Of a stretch of DNA of 33,121 nucleotides, positions 26,232 to 33,121 are shown in pieces (the stretch's first letter is position 1; every line of letters begins with the position of its first letter). The notes under the pieces are model-generated. The model saw only the letters and a list, made by a program, of their open reading frames with translations, was not told the DNA's origin and did not search any database. The DNA is taken from assembly GCA_963925895.1 (NCBI GenBank), contig CAWUVH010000020.1, positions 1 through 33,121 on the forward strand, written 5' to 3'. The position numbers and the translations under genes were made by a program. Source of the stretch: Eutrophovita sp913057845. GTDB taxonomy: Bacteria; Pseudomonadota; Gammaproteobacteria; Burkholderiales; Eutrophovitaceae.

Positions 26232-26266
26232 ACGCATACCTTACTTAACTGAACCATAGAAAACCA

Positions 26267-26941
26267 TCACGCTCGATCTCCGGATTCGAAAAATGATTTC
26301 ACTAAAGGAATCGTGATGCTCCTTTTGAGTTCCATAGAATATCGATCCAAACCATCAAGCAACGCTACAAGACTGGTCAAATCACGGGGATGTCGCGCTA
26401 GAACAAAGGCAATGACATCAGGAGAAATATCAAACCCACGCAGCTTCGCATACTCCACCATAGCCTCTGTTTTATGACTATCATCCAATGGGAAGACTTG
26501 ATAGACCAAGCCCCAGCTAAGCCGCGTGAGCACGTCTGGCCTAAGACTTAGCCCGGATAATGGTTGCCTCCCAGTAACAACCAGACGACCACCGCAATCT
26601 CTTATCTCGTTATACATATTAAAAAAATCGATTTGTTCATTGTCATCCAGGCGGTCTACACCATCGACACAAACACAGAGTTGATCGTCAAAAGGATACG
26701 TCTCATCCAAACTCAAACTGTGAGAAGTGCGTCTACCCGACTCTTGCCAAGCAGTCCCAGCAGCTTGCAACAAATGTGTCTTCCCTGACCCCTCCAAACC
26801 CCAAAGATACAAAAACCGAACCTCTTCCCGACCAAGCAAGAACTTTCCTATGGTCGATAAAAGCTCGCGGTTTTGCCCAGCCACAAAATTGTCAAGCGAG
26901 GGAGGCGGTGCAGTTTTAAGTTGGAAAGCAAGTTGATGCAT
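26267..26941 (-). CDS. hda: DnaA regulatory inactivator Hda
   Basis: The 224-residue AAA+ protein is a short DnaA relative lacking a DNA-binding domain. Its second residue region carries QLAFQL (3-8), matching the sliding-clamp-binding motif of Hda (QLSLPL in E. coli). Walker A is WGLEGSGKTHLL, Walker B CVCVDGVDRL, the arginine-finger region is DVLTRLSWGLVYQVFPLDD, and sensor II is HPRDLTSLVALLDGLDRYS. Bound to the DNA-loaded clamp, it stimulates ATP hydrolysis by DnaA and prevents re-initiation. It is divergent from purM. Confidence 0.93.
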   Translation of the reverse strand: MHQLAFQLKTAPPPSLDNFVAGQNRELLSTIGKFLLGREEVRFLYLWGLEGSGKTHLLQAAGTAWQESGRRTSHSLSLDETYPFDDQLCVCVDGVDRLDDNEQIDFFNMYNEIRDCGGRLVVTGRQPLSGLSLRPDVLTRLSWGLVYQVFPLDDSHKTEAMVEYAKLRGFDISPDVIAFVLARHPRDLTSLVALLDGLDRYSMELKRSITIPLVKSFFESGDRA

Positions 26942-26954
26942 TGTTCATTTCATT

Positions 26955-26976
26955 AACCGCCACTAATATAGCGGTT
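26955..26976. repeat. Inverted repeat in the hda 5' region
   Basis: AACCGC (26955-26960) and GCGGTT (26971-26976) form a perfect six-base stem around a ten-base AT-rich loop. It lies 14-35 bases upstream of the hda ATG. On the minus strand the loop contains TATATT, which could serve as a -10, but no good -35 is visible. It might be an operator or an mRNA leader hairpin. Confidence 0.3.
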
Positions 26977-27053
26977 GCATTCCCTCTGAAGTGTCTCACT
27001 TTGGCACCCAGCGTTAATTAACAGAGTAAACCAGAGTGAGTTTAGGTAGAATC

Positions 27054-27067
27054 CAGTATTAATACTG
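27054..27067. promoter_or_regulatory. 14-base perfect palindrome upstream of purM
   Basis: CAGTATTAATACTG is a perfect palindrome in the divergent hda/purM intergenic region. It is AT-rich at the centre, as operator sites often are, and the adjacent AGAATTCT (27068-27075) is a second palindrome. It does not resemble the E. coli PurR site. The binding protein, if any, is unknown. Confidence 0.3.
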
Positions 27068-27177
27068 AGAATTCTATCAGGGTCTGAAGACTAGCCTTGG
27101 CTGATTATCACGTTAACGAACCAAAAGACCCGAAAAAAATTCTGTTGGCGGGTCAGGACTTAAGCGAGCAACCGATC

Positions 27178-28218
27178 GTGACAAACGAAAAACTCTCATA
27201 CAAAGAAGCCGGGGTCGACATAGATGCTGGCGAGCAACTCGTCAAAAATATCAAACCGCTGGCAGCAAAAACTAAGAGAGATGGCATGCTCGGCGGAATT
27301 GGCGGGTTTGGTGCCTTATTTGAAATTCCAAAAGGCTATAAAAATCCGGTTCTTGTTACAGGTACAGACGGCGTAGGAACCAAATTAAAACTCGCTTTGG
27401 ACCTTGAGCGACACGATACTATTGGGATTGATTTGGTTGCAATGAGCGTCAATGATATTTTGGTACAAGGCGCTGAACCTTTATTTTTCCTCGATTATTT
27501 TTCTTGTGGGAAACTTGACGTAGCAAGAGCAACAGCTGTTGTTTCCGGTATCGCACAAGGATGTGAGCAAGCCGGATGTGCGCTCATTGGCGGAGAGACT
27601 GCAGAGATGCCCGGAATGTACGCGGGTGACGAATACGATTTAGCGGGATTTGCAGTTGGCGCTGTAGAAAAAGAAAAAATTATCTCAGGTTCCGACATCT
27701 CAAAGGGTGATGTACTTCTGGGGCTGAGCAGCAGCGGGGCTCATTCAAATGGGTACTCCTTGATCCGTAAAATAATCTCAAAATCCGGGGCCAAACTCGA
27801 TCAAGTTATTGGCGGGAAGACGCTCGGAGACCTACTGATTGAACCAACGCGCATTTATGTCCGTCCCATTCTAGAAGCAATTAAAACCGGAACAATTAAA
27901 GGTCTCGCCCACATAACGGGTGGAGGGATCACCGAAAACGTCCCAAGAATACTCCCCAAAGATCTCGTTGCTGTAATCGATGTCCATTCCTGGCCAAGAA
28001 GCGATCTATTTACGTGGCTTCAGGAAAATGGGAATGTCGACGAAGACGAAATGCTTCGAGTGTTTAATTGTGGCATCGGCATGGTGGTGGTTTGCGCTCC
28101 TGAACATGCGGACACTCTACGCCAAATACTTGAATCAGCAGGAGAAACCGTCTTTCGCATTGGAAGCATCTCAGACAGGCAAGGAACGGAGCACCAGACA
28201 CGTCTTATCAAGACCTAA
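27178..28218 (+). CDS. purM: Phosphoribosylformylglycinamidine cyclo-ligase (AIR synthetase)
   Basis: The 346-residue cytoplasmic enzyme closes the imidazole ring of AIR in purine synthesis. Conserved blocks include LSYKEAGVDIDAG, GGIGGFGALFEIP, TGTDGVGTKLKLA, GIDLVAMSVNDILVQGAEPLFFLDY, GGETAEMPGMY and FNCGIGMV. GTG 27178 is chosen because it gives MTNEKLSYKEAGVD and a length one residue above E. coli PurM. The frame is open to a TTG at 27097, which would add 27 residues; neither start has a strong ribosome site, so the longer form remains possible. It is followed by purN after 22 bases. Confidence 0.95.
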   Translation: MTNEKLSYKEAGVDIDAGEQLVKNIKPLAAKTKRDGMLGGIGGFGALFEIPKGYKNPVLVTGTDGVGTKLKLALDLERHDTIGIDLVAMSVNDILVQGAEPLFFLDYFSCGKLDVARATAVVSGIAQGCEQAGCALIGGETAEMPGMYAGDEYDLAGFAVGAVEKEKIISGSDISKGDVLLGLSSSGAHSNGYSLIRKIISKSGAKLDQVIGGKTLGDLLIEPTRIYVRPILEAIKTGTIKGLAHITGGGITENVPRILPKDLVAVIDVHSWPRSDLFTWLQENGNVDEDEMLRVFNCGIGMVVVCAPEHADTLRQILESAGETVFRIGSISDRQGTEHQTRLIKT

Positions 28219-28240
28219 CCGAGCAAATGGCTCAGATCTC

Positions 28241-28867
28241 ATGAAAAAAATAGCAATCTTGATATCTGGACGCGGCACCAACATGCAAGCCATTGTTGAT
28301 GCACGGTTACCTCATGAGATTTGTGGTGTCATCAGCAACAATCCCAATGCCGCAGGCTTACACTTCGCGAAGTCACGGAACATCAACACATGCGTTGTCA
28401 ATCACCGCGACTACCCTGATCGGGAGTCCTTCGATGAAGCCCTGGGGAACGCCATAGCTGCACTCCAACCAGACCTTGTTGTACTGGCTGGATTTATGAG
28501 AATTTTAACAGTCGGCCTGACAACCCGTTTTGCTGGAAAAATGATCAATATCCACCCCTCTTTGCTGCCTGCATTTCGTGGGCTGGACACTCACGAAAGA
28601 GCAATTGGGGGAGGCGTTAAACTGCACGGCTGTACCGTTCACTTCGTAACCCCTAACCTTGATGAAGGGCCTATTATTGCGCAAGCTGCGCTTTGCGTGA
28701 GACCAAACGACACCCCTCAAACGCTCGCCGAGCGCGTGCTCGTACTCGAACATGAGATTCTGCCTAAAACGGTCGCATGGGTTCTAGATGGACACTGTAC
28801 AATGGAGGCTAACCACGTCACATTAGACCCATCGATTATTGATGACAGTTTTAGCTTTCAAAGGTAA
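28241..28867 (+). CDS. purN: Phosphoribosylglycinamide formyltransferase (GART, folate-dependent)
   Basis: The 208-residue enzyme transfers a formyl group from 10-formyl-THF to GAR. It has the phosphate-binding loop SGRGTNMQAIVD near the N-terminus and the catalytic triad Asn103, His105 (INIHPSLLPAFRG) and Asp141 (TPNLDEGPII), each three residues earlier than in E. coli. ATG 28241 gives the canonical MKKIAILISGRGTN start; the longer open frame runs back inside purM in another frame and is not coding. It is transcribed with purM. Confidence 0.96.
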   Translation: MKKIAILISGRGTNMQAIVDARLPHEICGVISNNPNAAGLHFAKSRNINTCVVNHRDYPDRESFDEALGNAIAALQPDLVVLAGFMRILTVGLTTRFAGKMINIHPSLLPAFRGLDTHERAIGGGVKLHGCTVHFVTPNLDEGPIIAQAALCVRPNDTPQTLAERVLVLEHEILPKTVAWVLDGHCTMEANHVTLDPSIIDDSFSFQR

Positions 28868-28873
28868 TTTGCG

Positions 28874-29590
28874 TTGAACCTCAAGACAGGGTCTAACTTC
28901 TTCTCTTTTTGTTGTGTATTGGTGAGCCTTTCGTTCATCAATATAGCTCAAGCGGTACCCCCCCCAACAGTAACGATTGTGTTTGAGGTCAAGATGGGCG
29001 AACTAAAGATTGGGCGCGGCATCGATACCCTCAAACACGATTTGAGCTCCTACACACTGAGTAGTCAAATTATTCCCAAAGGACTGGCATCGTTATTTCT
29101 TGACGAAATCGAGCGCACAAGTAGCGGGCGGATTGCTGAGTCTGGACTCATCCCTAAATATTTCAGCGAAGAGGGTAATAAAAAAAAGGGGCGCAGTGAA
29201 GCTAACTTTAATTGGGAGAAGCAGGAATTAACGCTAGTAACGAGGGATGGCCAACAAACGTTACCGCTGATTGCTGATAGTGCTGATCAAGCCACACTCC
29301 CTTACCTCTTTGCCTTTAAAGAGGAGTTACCAATGAAATCATCGATTTACATTACCGATGGCAGGCGGCTCAAGCTTTATCAATACGAACGCAAAGACGA
29401 TGACGTTATCAACACCGCAATTGGTGCGCTAGAAGTAGCACACTTCAAAAAAGTCGTCGACAACGACACTGATCGTCAGTTCGAATTTTGGTTGTCACAT
29501 CAACACAATTCATTACCCGTCAAAATCCGATTTATTGACAAGAAAGGGAATGTCATCGAGTCTACCGTCCAGACTCTGACCACACATTAA
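28874..29590 (+). CDS. DUF3108-type periplasmic protein
   Basis: The 238-residue protein starts at TTG with AAAGG overlapping the purN stop nine bases upstream. Residues 1-27 form a signal peptide (FFSFCCVLVSLSFINIAQA), then a beta-rich domain follows: FEVKMGELKIGRG, SYTLSSQIIPKGLASLF and GLIPKYFSEEGNKKKGRSEANFNW. This pattern and its place after purN fit the DUF3108 family, whose members are predicted periplasmic proteins of unknown function. The late Phe-Glu-Phe-Trp stretch before PVKIRFIDKKG is also typical. It is six bases from purN and overlaps rsmB by one base (TAATG), so the block is co-translated. Confidence 0.82.
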   Translation: MNLKTGSNFFSFCCVLVSLSFINIAQAVPPPTVTIVFEVKMGELKIGRGIDTLKHDLSSYTLSSQIIPKGLASLFLDEIERTSSGRIAESGLIPKYFSEEGNKKKGRSEANFNWEKQELTLVTRDGQQTLPLIADSADQATLPYLFAFKEELPMKSSIYITDGRRLKLYQYERKDDDVINTAIGALEVAHFKKVVDNDTDRQFEFWLSHQHNSLPVKIRFIDKKGNVIESTVQTLTTH

Positions 29591-30849
29591 TGGAAGCACT
29601 CAACCCAAAGCTCTTCGATGCTGCCGTTACGGTGACCACCGAAATATTGAAATTCACGTCACCATCAGACTCAATACTGTCCAACTATTTCAAAACTAAT
29701 CGCGAATTAGGCAGTCGTGAGCGCCCGGTCATTGCTGATCTAGCCTATGCCGTGATCAGAAACAAAACCTACTTGGAAAAGACTTCGGGCTCAGAAGATG
29801 CGCTGATGCTTTGTCTCGCCGCTTTAAATAAAATATTTGGGTTATCCCTCAAATCCCTCAAAAGCAAAGTTGCGGCCAGGTGGCACAAAGACATACAAAG
29901 GCTCGGTGACGAACGCTCAGGCGAGCTCAGTACTCAAGAGCGTTACTCTCTACCGGATTGGTTGTGGCGAAGAATCGAAACACAATATGGTCCCGATGAA
30001 GGCTCAAGCCTTGCGCAATCCTTACTTCGAAAAGCCCCGTTTGATCTGCGCGTGAATTTAGTTCGATCCTCTCGTGACAAAGTGTTGGCAGCATTAGCAG
30101 CAGACGGCATCGAAGCGACACCCACATCACTCTCGCCCCATGGTATACGCCTCAAAGAGAATTTCGGGCTGCAAAAATACAGATTATTTCTTGAGGGGCA
30201 TATTGAAGTTCAAGATGAAGGAAGCCAAATACTCGCACAACTTGTAGGTGCGAAAAGAGGGCAAATGGTCGTGGATTTCTGCGCTGGAGCCGGTGGCAAA
30301 ACGCTGGCGCTCGGTGCGATGATGAGCAACTCAGGTCGTCTCTATGCCTTTGATGTGTCTGCCAAACGATTAGACCGCTTGAAACCTCGGTTGAAAAGAT
30401 CCGGGTTATCCAATGTCCATCCGCAGTTAATTGGCAGCGAAACCGACCCCAGAATCCACAGGCTTAACGGCAAAATTGATCGCGTCTTGATTGATGCCCC
30501 CTGCAGCGGATTAGGCACGCTGCGCCGTAATCCTGACATGAAATGGCGACAAGAAGAAAAAGATATTGCCTCGATGAGCGACAAGCAATTCAGAATTCTC
30601 AGTTCCGCCAGTAAATTAGTGAAGCCGGGAGGATTAATCGTGTACGGGACTTGCAGCTTACTGCGCGATGAGAATGAATCAGTAATAGAACGCTTTATGG
30701 AGGACCACCCGGGTAAATTTGAGCTCGTTAATGCAGCCGAAACACTGGCTATTGATGGAATCGATCCGGAATCGGGCCCCTATTTAAGACTGTTACCCAA
30801 TATACATGGGTGTGATGGTTTTTTTGCCGCAGTATTAAAAGCTCTTTAG
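29590..30849 (+). CDS. rsmB: 16S rRNA (cytosine-967-C5)-methyltransferase-like, RsmB/NOP family
   Basis: The 419-residue protein has a divergent NusB-like N-terminal helical part (1-140) and a class I methyltransferase core. The SAM-binding motif is VVDFCAGAGGKTLALG, followed by DAPCSGLGTLRRNPD (Cys305) and YGTCSLL (Cys355); the two Cys are 50 apart, as in E. coli RsmB (325/375). It should methylate C5 of a cytosine in 16S rRNA. Its ATG overlaps the DUF3108 stop by one base. The N-terminal part is less well conserved than in enteric RsmB, so a relative with another target is possible. Confidence 0.88.
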   Translation: MEALNPKLFDAAVTVTTEILKFTSPSDSILSNYFKTNRELGSRERPVIADLAYAVIRNKTYLEKTSGSEDALMLCLAALNKIFGLSLKSLKSKVAARWHKDIQRLGDERSGELSTQERYSLPDWLWRRIETQYGPDEGSSLAQSLLRKAPFDLRVNLVRSSRDKVLAALAADGIEATPTSLSPHGIRLKENFGLQKYRLFLEGHIEVQDEGSQILAQLVGAKRGQMVVDFCAGAGGKTLALGAMMSNSGRLYAFDVSAKRLDRLKPRLKRSGLSNVHPQLIGSETDPRIHRLNGKIDRVLIDAPCSGLGTLRRNPDMKWRQEEKDIASMSDKQFRILSSASKLVKPGGLIVYGTCSLLRDENESVIERFMEDHPGKFELVNAAETLAIDGIDPESGPYLRLLPNIHGCDGFFAAVLKAL

Positions 30850-30891
30850 CCACGCTAAAAAAACCATGATTAGAGAAACAATTCAGCAATT

Positions 30892-30921
30892 TTGAAGTCG
30901 TAACGGATTAAATTTTAATAT
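30892..30921 (+). promoter_or_regulatory. Possible promoter for the desaturase gene
   Basis: TTGAAG (30892-30897) and TAATAT (30916-30921) are 18 bases apart, about 58 bases before the desaturase ATG, in a 130-base gap after rsmB. Confidence 0.3.
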
Positions 30922-30979
30922 TACAGTTACTCAGGTGGTTTAAAATGCCTGATAACGCATTACAAATTGAGGATATTGA

Positions 30980-32173
30980 ATGGACTCAGCAACTATTGCC
31001 CTAGCGTCGAGCTTGACCAACGGACTGATTGACTTACCTTGGTGGGGCTATATTCTCACCGCGCTGGGTCTCACACACGTCACCATTGCAGCAGTAACAA
31101 TTTACCTTCATCGACACTCTGCGCACCGGGCACTAGAACTTCATCCCGTCGTCGCTCATTTTTTCCGCTTCTGGCTCTGGCTCACAACGGGCATGATCAC
31201 ACAACAATGGACTGCGATTCATCGAAAACATCACGCGAGATGTGAAACAGAAGAGGATCCTCATAGTCCACAAGCAATGGGGCTAAAGAAAGTCTTTACT
31301 GAAGGCGCCGAATTATACAAAAAAGAGGCCAAAAATCAGGAGACCGTCGATAAATTCGGCCATGGCACCCCCGACGATTGGATAGAAAGACGCCTCTACG
31401 CAAAACATGAAACCATCGGTATTATTGTGATGCTTGTTATCGACCTAGCGCTCTTTGGCGCTATCGGCCTTACGATTTGGGCAGTTCAGATGATTTGGAT
31501 TCCTCTTTTCGCTGCAGGAGTAATCAATGGCGTTGGGCACGTCTTTGGTTACCGCAACTTCAACGTTAACGACGCGAGCGCGAATATTGTTCCTTGGGGC
31601 ATATTGATTGGCGGTGAAGAATTACACAACAACCATCATGCCTACGCGTCATCAGCGAAGCTGTCATCGCGATGGTATGAGTTTGATATAGGCTGGCTCT
31701 ATATCCGCTTATTGGAGATAGTCGGACTTGCCACTGTAAAACGTATGGCTGCAAAGGTTCAACTATCAGAGTCTCCACAAAGCATTGATGACCAAAAGCT
31801 TCAGGCCATCATCACGCACCGTTGGGATGTGTTGGCTCAATACTCCAACTCCCTTAAGTCAACGTGTGTGGCGGAGATAAAACACATTGCTGAAAAACAC
31901 CGATTTAAAAGACCCGACATTGCAAGATGGTTATCTTTTGATCAAAAATTCGTTAGCCCTACTGACTTAGAACGAATTAAGCAATTTGCAGAGAAGAGCG
32001 CGACATTAAGAACCATCGTTAGAATGCGAGGCGAGTTGTCGGGGCTGTGGCTTAAGTCGACAGCGTCTAAAGAGCAACTGGTAGAGCAACTCGAAGACTG
32101 GTGTAAACGCGCTGAAGCATCCGGCATTACGGCGTTAAAAGACTTCTCCTATCTCTTACGCCGTTACGCTTAA
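30980..32173 (+). CDS. desA: Membrane fatty acid desaturase (DesA / delta-9 type)
   Basis: The 397-residue integral membrane di-iron enzyme has three His boxes: HRHSAH (44-49), HRKHH (81-85) and HNNHH (216-220). The first is preceded by a hydrophobic span and two more spans lie at about 145-180. It introduces a double bond into acyl chains, probably of phospholipids, adjusting membrane fluidity. The roughly 150-residue hydrophilic C-terminal extension is also found in Pseudomonas DesA. GAGG lies seven bases before the ATG. A short overlapping frame with its own good ribosome site starts 35 bases upstream (see findings). Confidence 0.92.
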   Translation: MDSATIALASSLTNGLIDLPWWGYILTALGLTHVTIAAVTIYLHRHSAHRALELHPVVAHFFRFWLWLTTGMITQQWTAIHRKHHARCETEEDPHSPQAMGLKKVFTEGAELYKKEAKNQETVDKFGHGTPDDWIERRLYAKHETIGIIVMLVIDLALFGAIGLTIWAVQMIWIPLFAAGVINGVGHVFGYRNFNVNDASANIVPWGILIGGEELHNNHHAYASSAKLSSRWYEFDIGWLYIRLLEIVGLATVKRMAAKVQLSESPQSIDDQKLQAIITHRWDVLAQYSNSLKSTCVAEIKHIAEKHRFKRPDIARWLSFDQKFVSPTDLERIKQFAEKSATLRTIVRMRGELSGLWLKSTASKEQLVEQLEDWCKRAEASGITALKDFSYLLRRYA

Positions 32174-32199
32174 ATCATATAACAATAAACACACCCAAC

Positions 32200-32228
32200 A
32201 AAAAAGCCCGCATTTAGCGGGCTTTTTT
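32200..32228. terminator. Bidirectional rho-independent terminator
   Basis: A perfect 12-base-pair stem (AAAAAAGCCCGC / GCGGGCTTTTTT) encloses the loop ATTTA. Its A-run and T-run make it effective on both strands. It serves the desaturase gene from the left and rpmB-rpmG from the right. Confidence 0.93.
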
Positions 32229-32252
32229 GTTTTATAAAAACTATAAATTAAT

Positions 32253-32408
32253 CTATTTGAGCTTGGTCTCTTTATAGATCACATGCTTACGAACCACAGG
32301 ATCAAATTTCTTGATCTCCATTTTCTCCGGCATGTTACGTTTGTTTTTTGTAGTAGTGTAAAAGTGTCCGGTACCTGCCGAAGACTCCAATTTAATCTTT
32401 TCTCTCAT
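32253..32408 (-). CDS. rpmG: 50S ribosomal protein L33
   Basis: A 51-residue frame begins MREKIKLESSAGTGHFYTTT and ends VVRKHVIYKETKLK, a clear L33. No zinc-binding CxxC pairs are present, so it is the Cys-less form. GGGGA lies just before the ATG. It follows rpmB by 20 bases, the usual pairing, and ends about 25 bases from the shared terminator. Confidence 0.96.
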   Translation of the reverse strand: MREKIKLESSAGTGHFYTTTKNKRNMPEKMEIKKFDPVVRKHVIYKETKLK

Positions 32409-32428
32409 GCTGATTCCCCAGTAAGTCC

Positions 32429-32662
32429 TTAAACTGCTTTGCGTGCACGCATCTCAGTCAACACAACGTCAATGCCCTTTTTATCGATTAACCGCATACC
32501 CGCCTGCGTCAGACGAAGTCTCACCCATCGATTCTCGCTTTCCACCCAAATTCGCTTTGAGTGAAGATTTGGCAAAAATCGTCTCTTATTCCTATTGTTT
32601 GCATGAGAGACGTTATTTCCGCTCATAGGCTTTTTACCGGTAACTTGACATACTCTAGACAT
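32429..32662 (-). CDS. rpmB: 50S ribosomal protein L28
   Basis: The 77-residue protein begins MSRVCQVTGKKPMSGNNVSH and continues with NNRNKRRFLPNL and RIWVESENRWVRLRLTQAGMR, the full L28 pattern. It is a component of the large ribosomal subunit. It is transcribed first, with rpmG after it, from a good promoter upstream. Confidence 0.97.
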   Translation of the reverse strand: MSRVCQVTGKKPMSGNNVSHANNRNKRRFLPNLHSKRIWVESENRWVRLRLTQAGMRLIDKKGIDVVLTEMRARKAV

Positions 32663-32706
32663 AATATAAGGCCCTGCTTAACTGTTGCTATTCGTAAAAC
32701 CAAGCT

Positions 32707-32735
32707 TTATAACATAGAAACAGCATTTTTGGCAA
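32707..32735 (-). promoter_or_regulatory. Sigma-70-type promoter for rpmB-rpmG
   Basis: On the minus strand TTGCCA (32730-32735) and TTATAA (32707-32712) are separated by 17 bases, with a TG near the -10. Transcription would begin about 40 bases before the rpmB ATG. Confidence 0.5.
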
Positions 32736-32993
32736 TGCGCTGGCCAAATATTGGCTTTTTAATGAGTCGAGATTTCACAAAAATAGTATTACTCTTGTTC
32801 AAAAGCTGGACCCCGTGTAAATTAGAAGATTGGAAAGACGTTTTTCCAAAGCTCCCCACAAAAAACAGTAAATAACGGGGGGATTTAAAAAAATGGGGCG
32901 ATGGTCTTGTGAATACTCCCGCTGAGGTAGTTCTGCCTCAATTGATTGCTGGGGTGCTTACCCGACTTAAGTCTTTTTAGAACGTGGAAGCAA

Positions 32994-33000
32994 AGAGGAG
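32994..33000 (+). promoter_or_regulatory. Strong Shine-Dalgarno for the right-edge gene
   Basis: AGAGGAG lies eight bases before ATG 33009, the strongest ribosome site in the window, which supports translation of the truncated frame. Confidence 0.7.
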
Positions 33001-33008
33001 TATTAAAT

Positions 33009-33121
33009 ATGAAGAAAGCAATTACTTTAGTAATGGGCATTGCGGCTCTTGCAGTTGCTGCAAGCGCTTCAGCCGCAGGTGCTAACAAAGCGTATTGGGC
33101 AACCAGTGGCTTGTTTGGACC
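33009..33121 (+). CDS. Start of a small exported protein of unknown function (cut by window edge)
   Basis: The frame begins ATGAAGAAAGCA and encodes a textbook signal peptide, MKKAITLVMGIAALAVAASASA, cut after ASA/AG. Fifteen mature residues are visible (AGANKAYWATSGLFG...) before the window ends, and no family is recognised. AGAGGAG is eight bases upstream. A long leader with two small hairpins precedes it, so an abundant or regulated exported protein is plausible. Confidence 0.75.
   Translation, partial: MKKAITLVMGIAALAVAASASAAGANKAYWATSGLFG

Larger units (their letters stand above)
32663..33008. other. 346-base intergenic region between rpmB and the last gene
   Basis: This divergent gap holds the rpmB promoter at 32707-32735 (minus). 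Just beyond its -35 is the inverted repeat GCCAA/TTGGC (32743-32755), followed by TTTTT in the plus direction. A second hairpin, TTGGAAA/TTTCCAA, lies at 32830-32849. Closer to the right-hand gene two small hairpins (TGAGGT/GCCTCA at 32923-32940 and GGGT/ACCC at 32952-32963) lie in its likely leader. A weak plus-strand promoter, TTGTTC (32795-32800) and TAAATT (32818-32823), is 17 bases apart. No convincing gene is seen. Confidence 0.5.

Noticed and set aside
27001..27018. Sigma-54-like TTGGCAC upstream of purM
   Set aside because: The -24-like half is present but the required GC at -12 is missing.
30845..30859. TTTAGC-CAC-GCTAAA hairpin at the rsmB end as a terminator
   Set aside because: It is followed by an A-run, not a T-run, on the transcribed strand.
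32734..32875. Plus-strand frame of 46 residues upstream of the right-edge gene
   Set aside because: It overlaps the rpmB promoter, has no good ribosome site and matches no recognised family.

Overview
The window looks like chromosome from a proteobacterium, most likely a betaproteobacterium of moderate to low GC; a gammaproteobacterium is not excluded. The basis is gene order and family membership: hda is divergent from purM-purN-DUF3108-rsmB, hda is followed by an HAD-IB phosphatase and then pcnB-folK-panB-panC, and rpmB-rpmG sit beyond a lipid desaturase. No rRNA, tRNA, CRISPR array, insertion sequence or prophage gene was seen.

Region A (1-5784, minus strand) is an envelope or signalling cluster. 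In transcription order it holds a CHASE2-class III adenylate cyclase, a TPR plus beta-barrel outer-membrane protein, and a secreted FecR-domain protein with a very long Gly/Pro/Asp/Phe repeat domain. The FecR-type gene runs off the left edge, so its C-terminus is missing.

Region B (5896-19020) is a catabolic cluster for an unidentified organic acid. A Liv-type ABC importer (binding protein, two permeases, two ATPases) leads a minus-strand run that continues with a fused enoyl-CoA hydratase/3-hydroxyacyl-CoA dehydrogenase, a thiolase, an SDR oxidoreductase, a hotdog thioesterase, an HSL-type esterase and a second SDR. A DmdB-like acyl-CoA ligase is transcribed divergently from the importer. 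Together they could import a carboxylate, activate it with CoA and take it through the later steps of beta-oxidation. No acyl-CoA dehydrogenase is present.

Region C (19034-26941, minus strand) is mostly housekeeping: hda, HAD-IB phosphatase, a BtuCD/FecDE-like permease and ATPase pair, pcnB, folK, panB, panC and a GhrA-like 2-hydroxyacid dehydrogenase. The last gene closely follows panC and may supply ketopantoate reductase activity.

Region D (27178-32173, plus strand) carries purM, purN, a secreted DUF3108 protein, rsmB and a three-His-box fatty acid desaturase. It ends in a strong bidirectional terminator shared with the convergent rpmB-rpmG pair (minus). After a 346-base intergenic region, the window ends inside the signal peptide-bearing start of an unknown small exported protein (33009 onward).

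Several starts were moved from the longest open frame on the basis of Shine-Dalgarno spacing, overlap with upstream genes and family length. They are the cyclase, livG, livM, livH, ghrA, panB, the HAD phosphatase, the BtuD-like ATPase, purM and purN.
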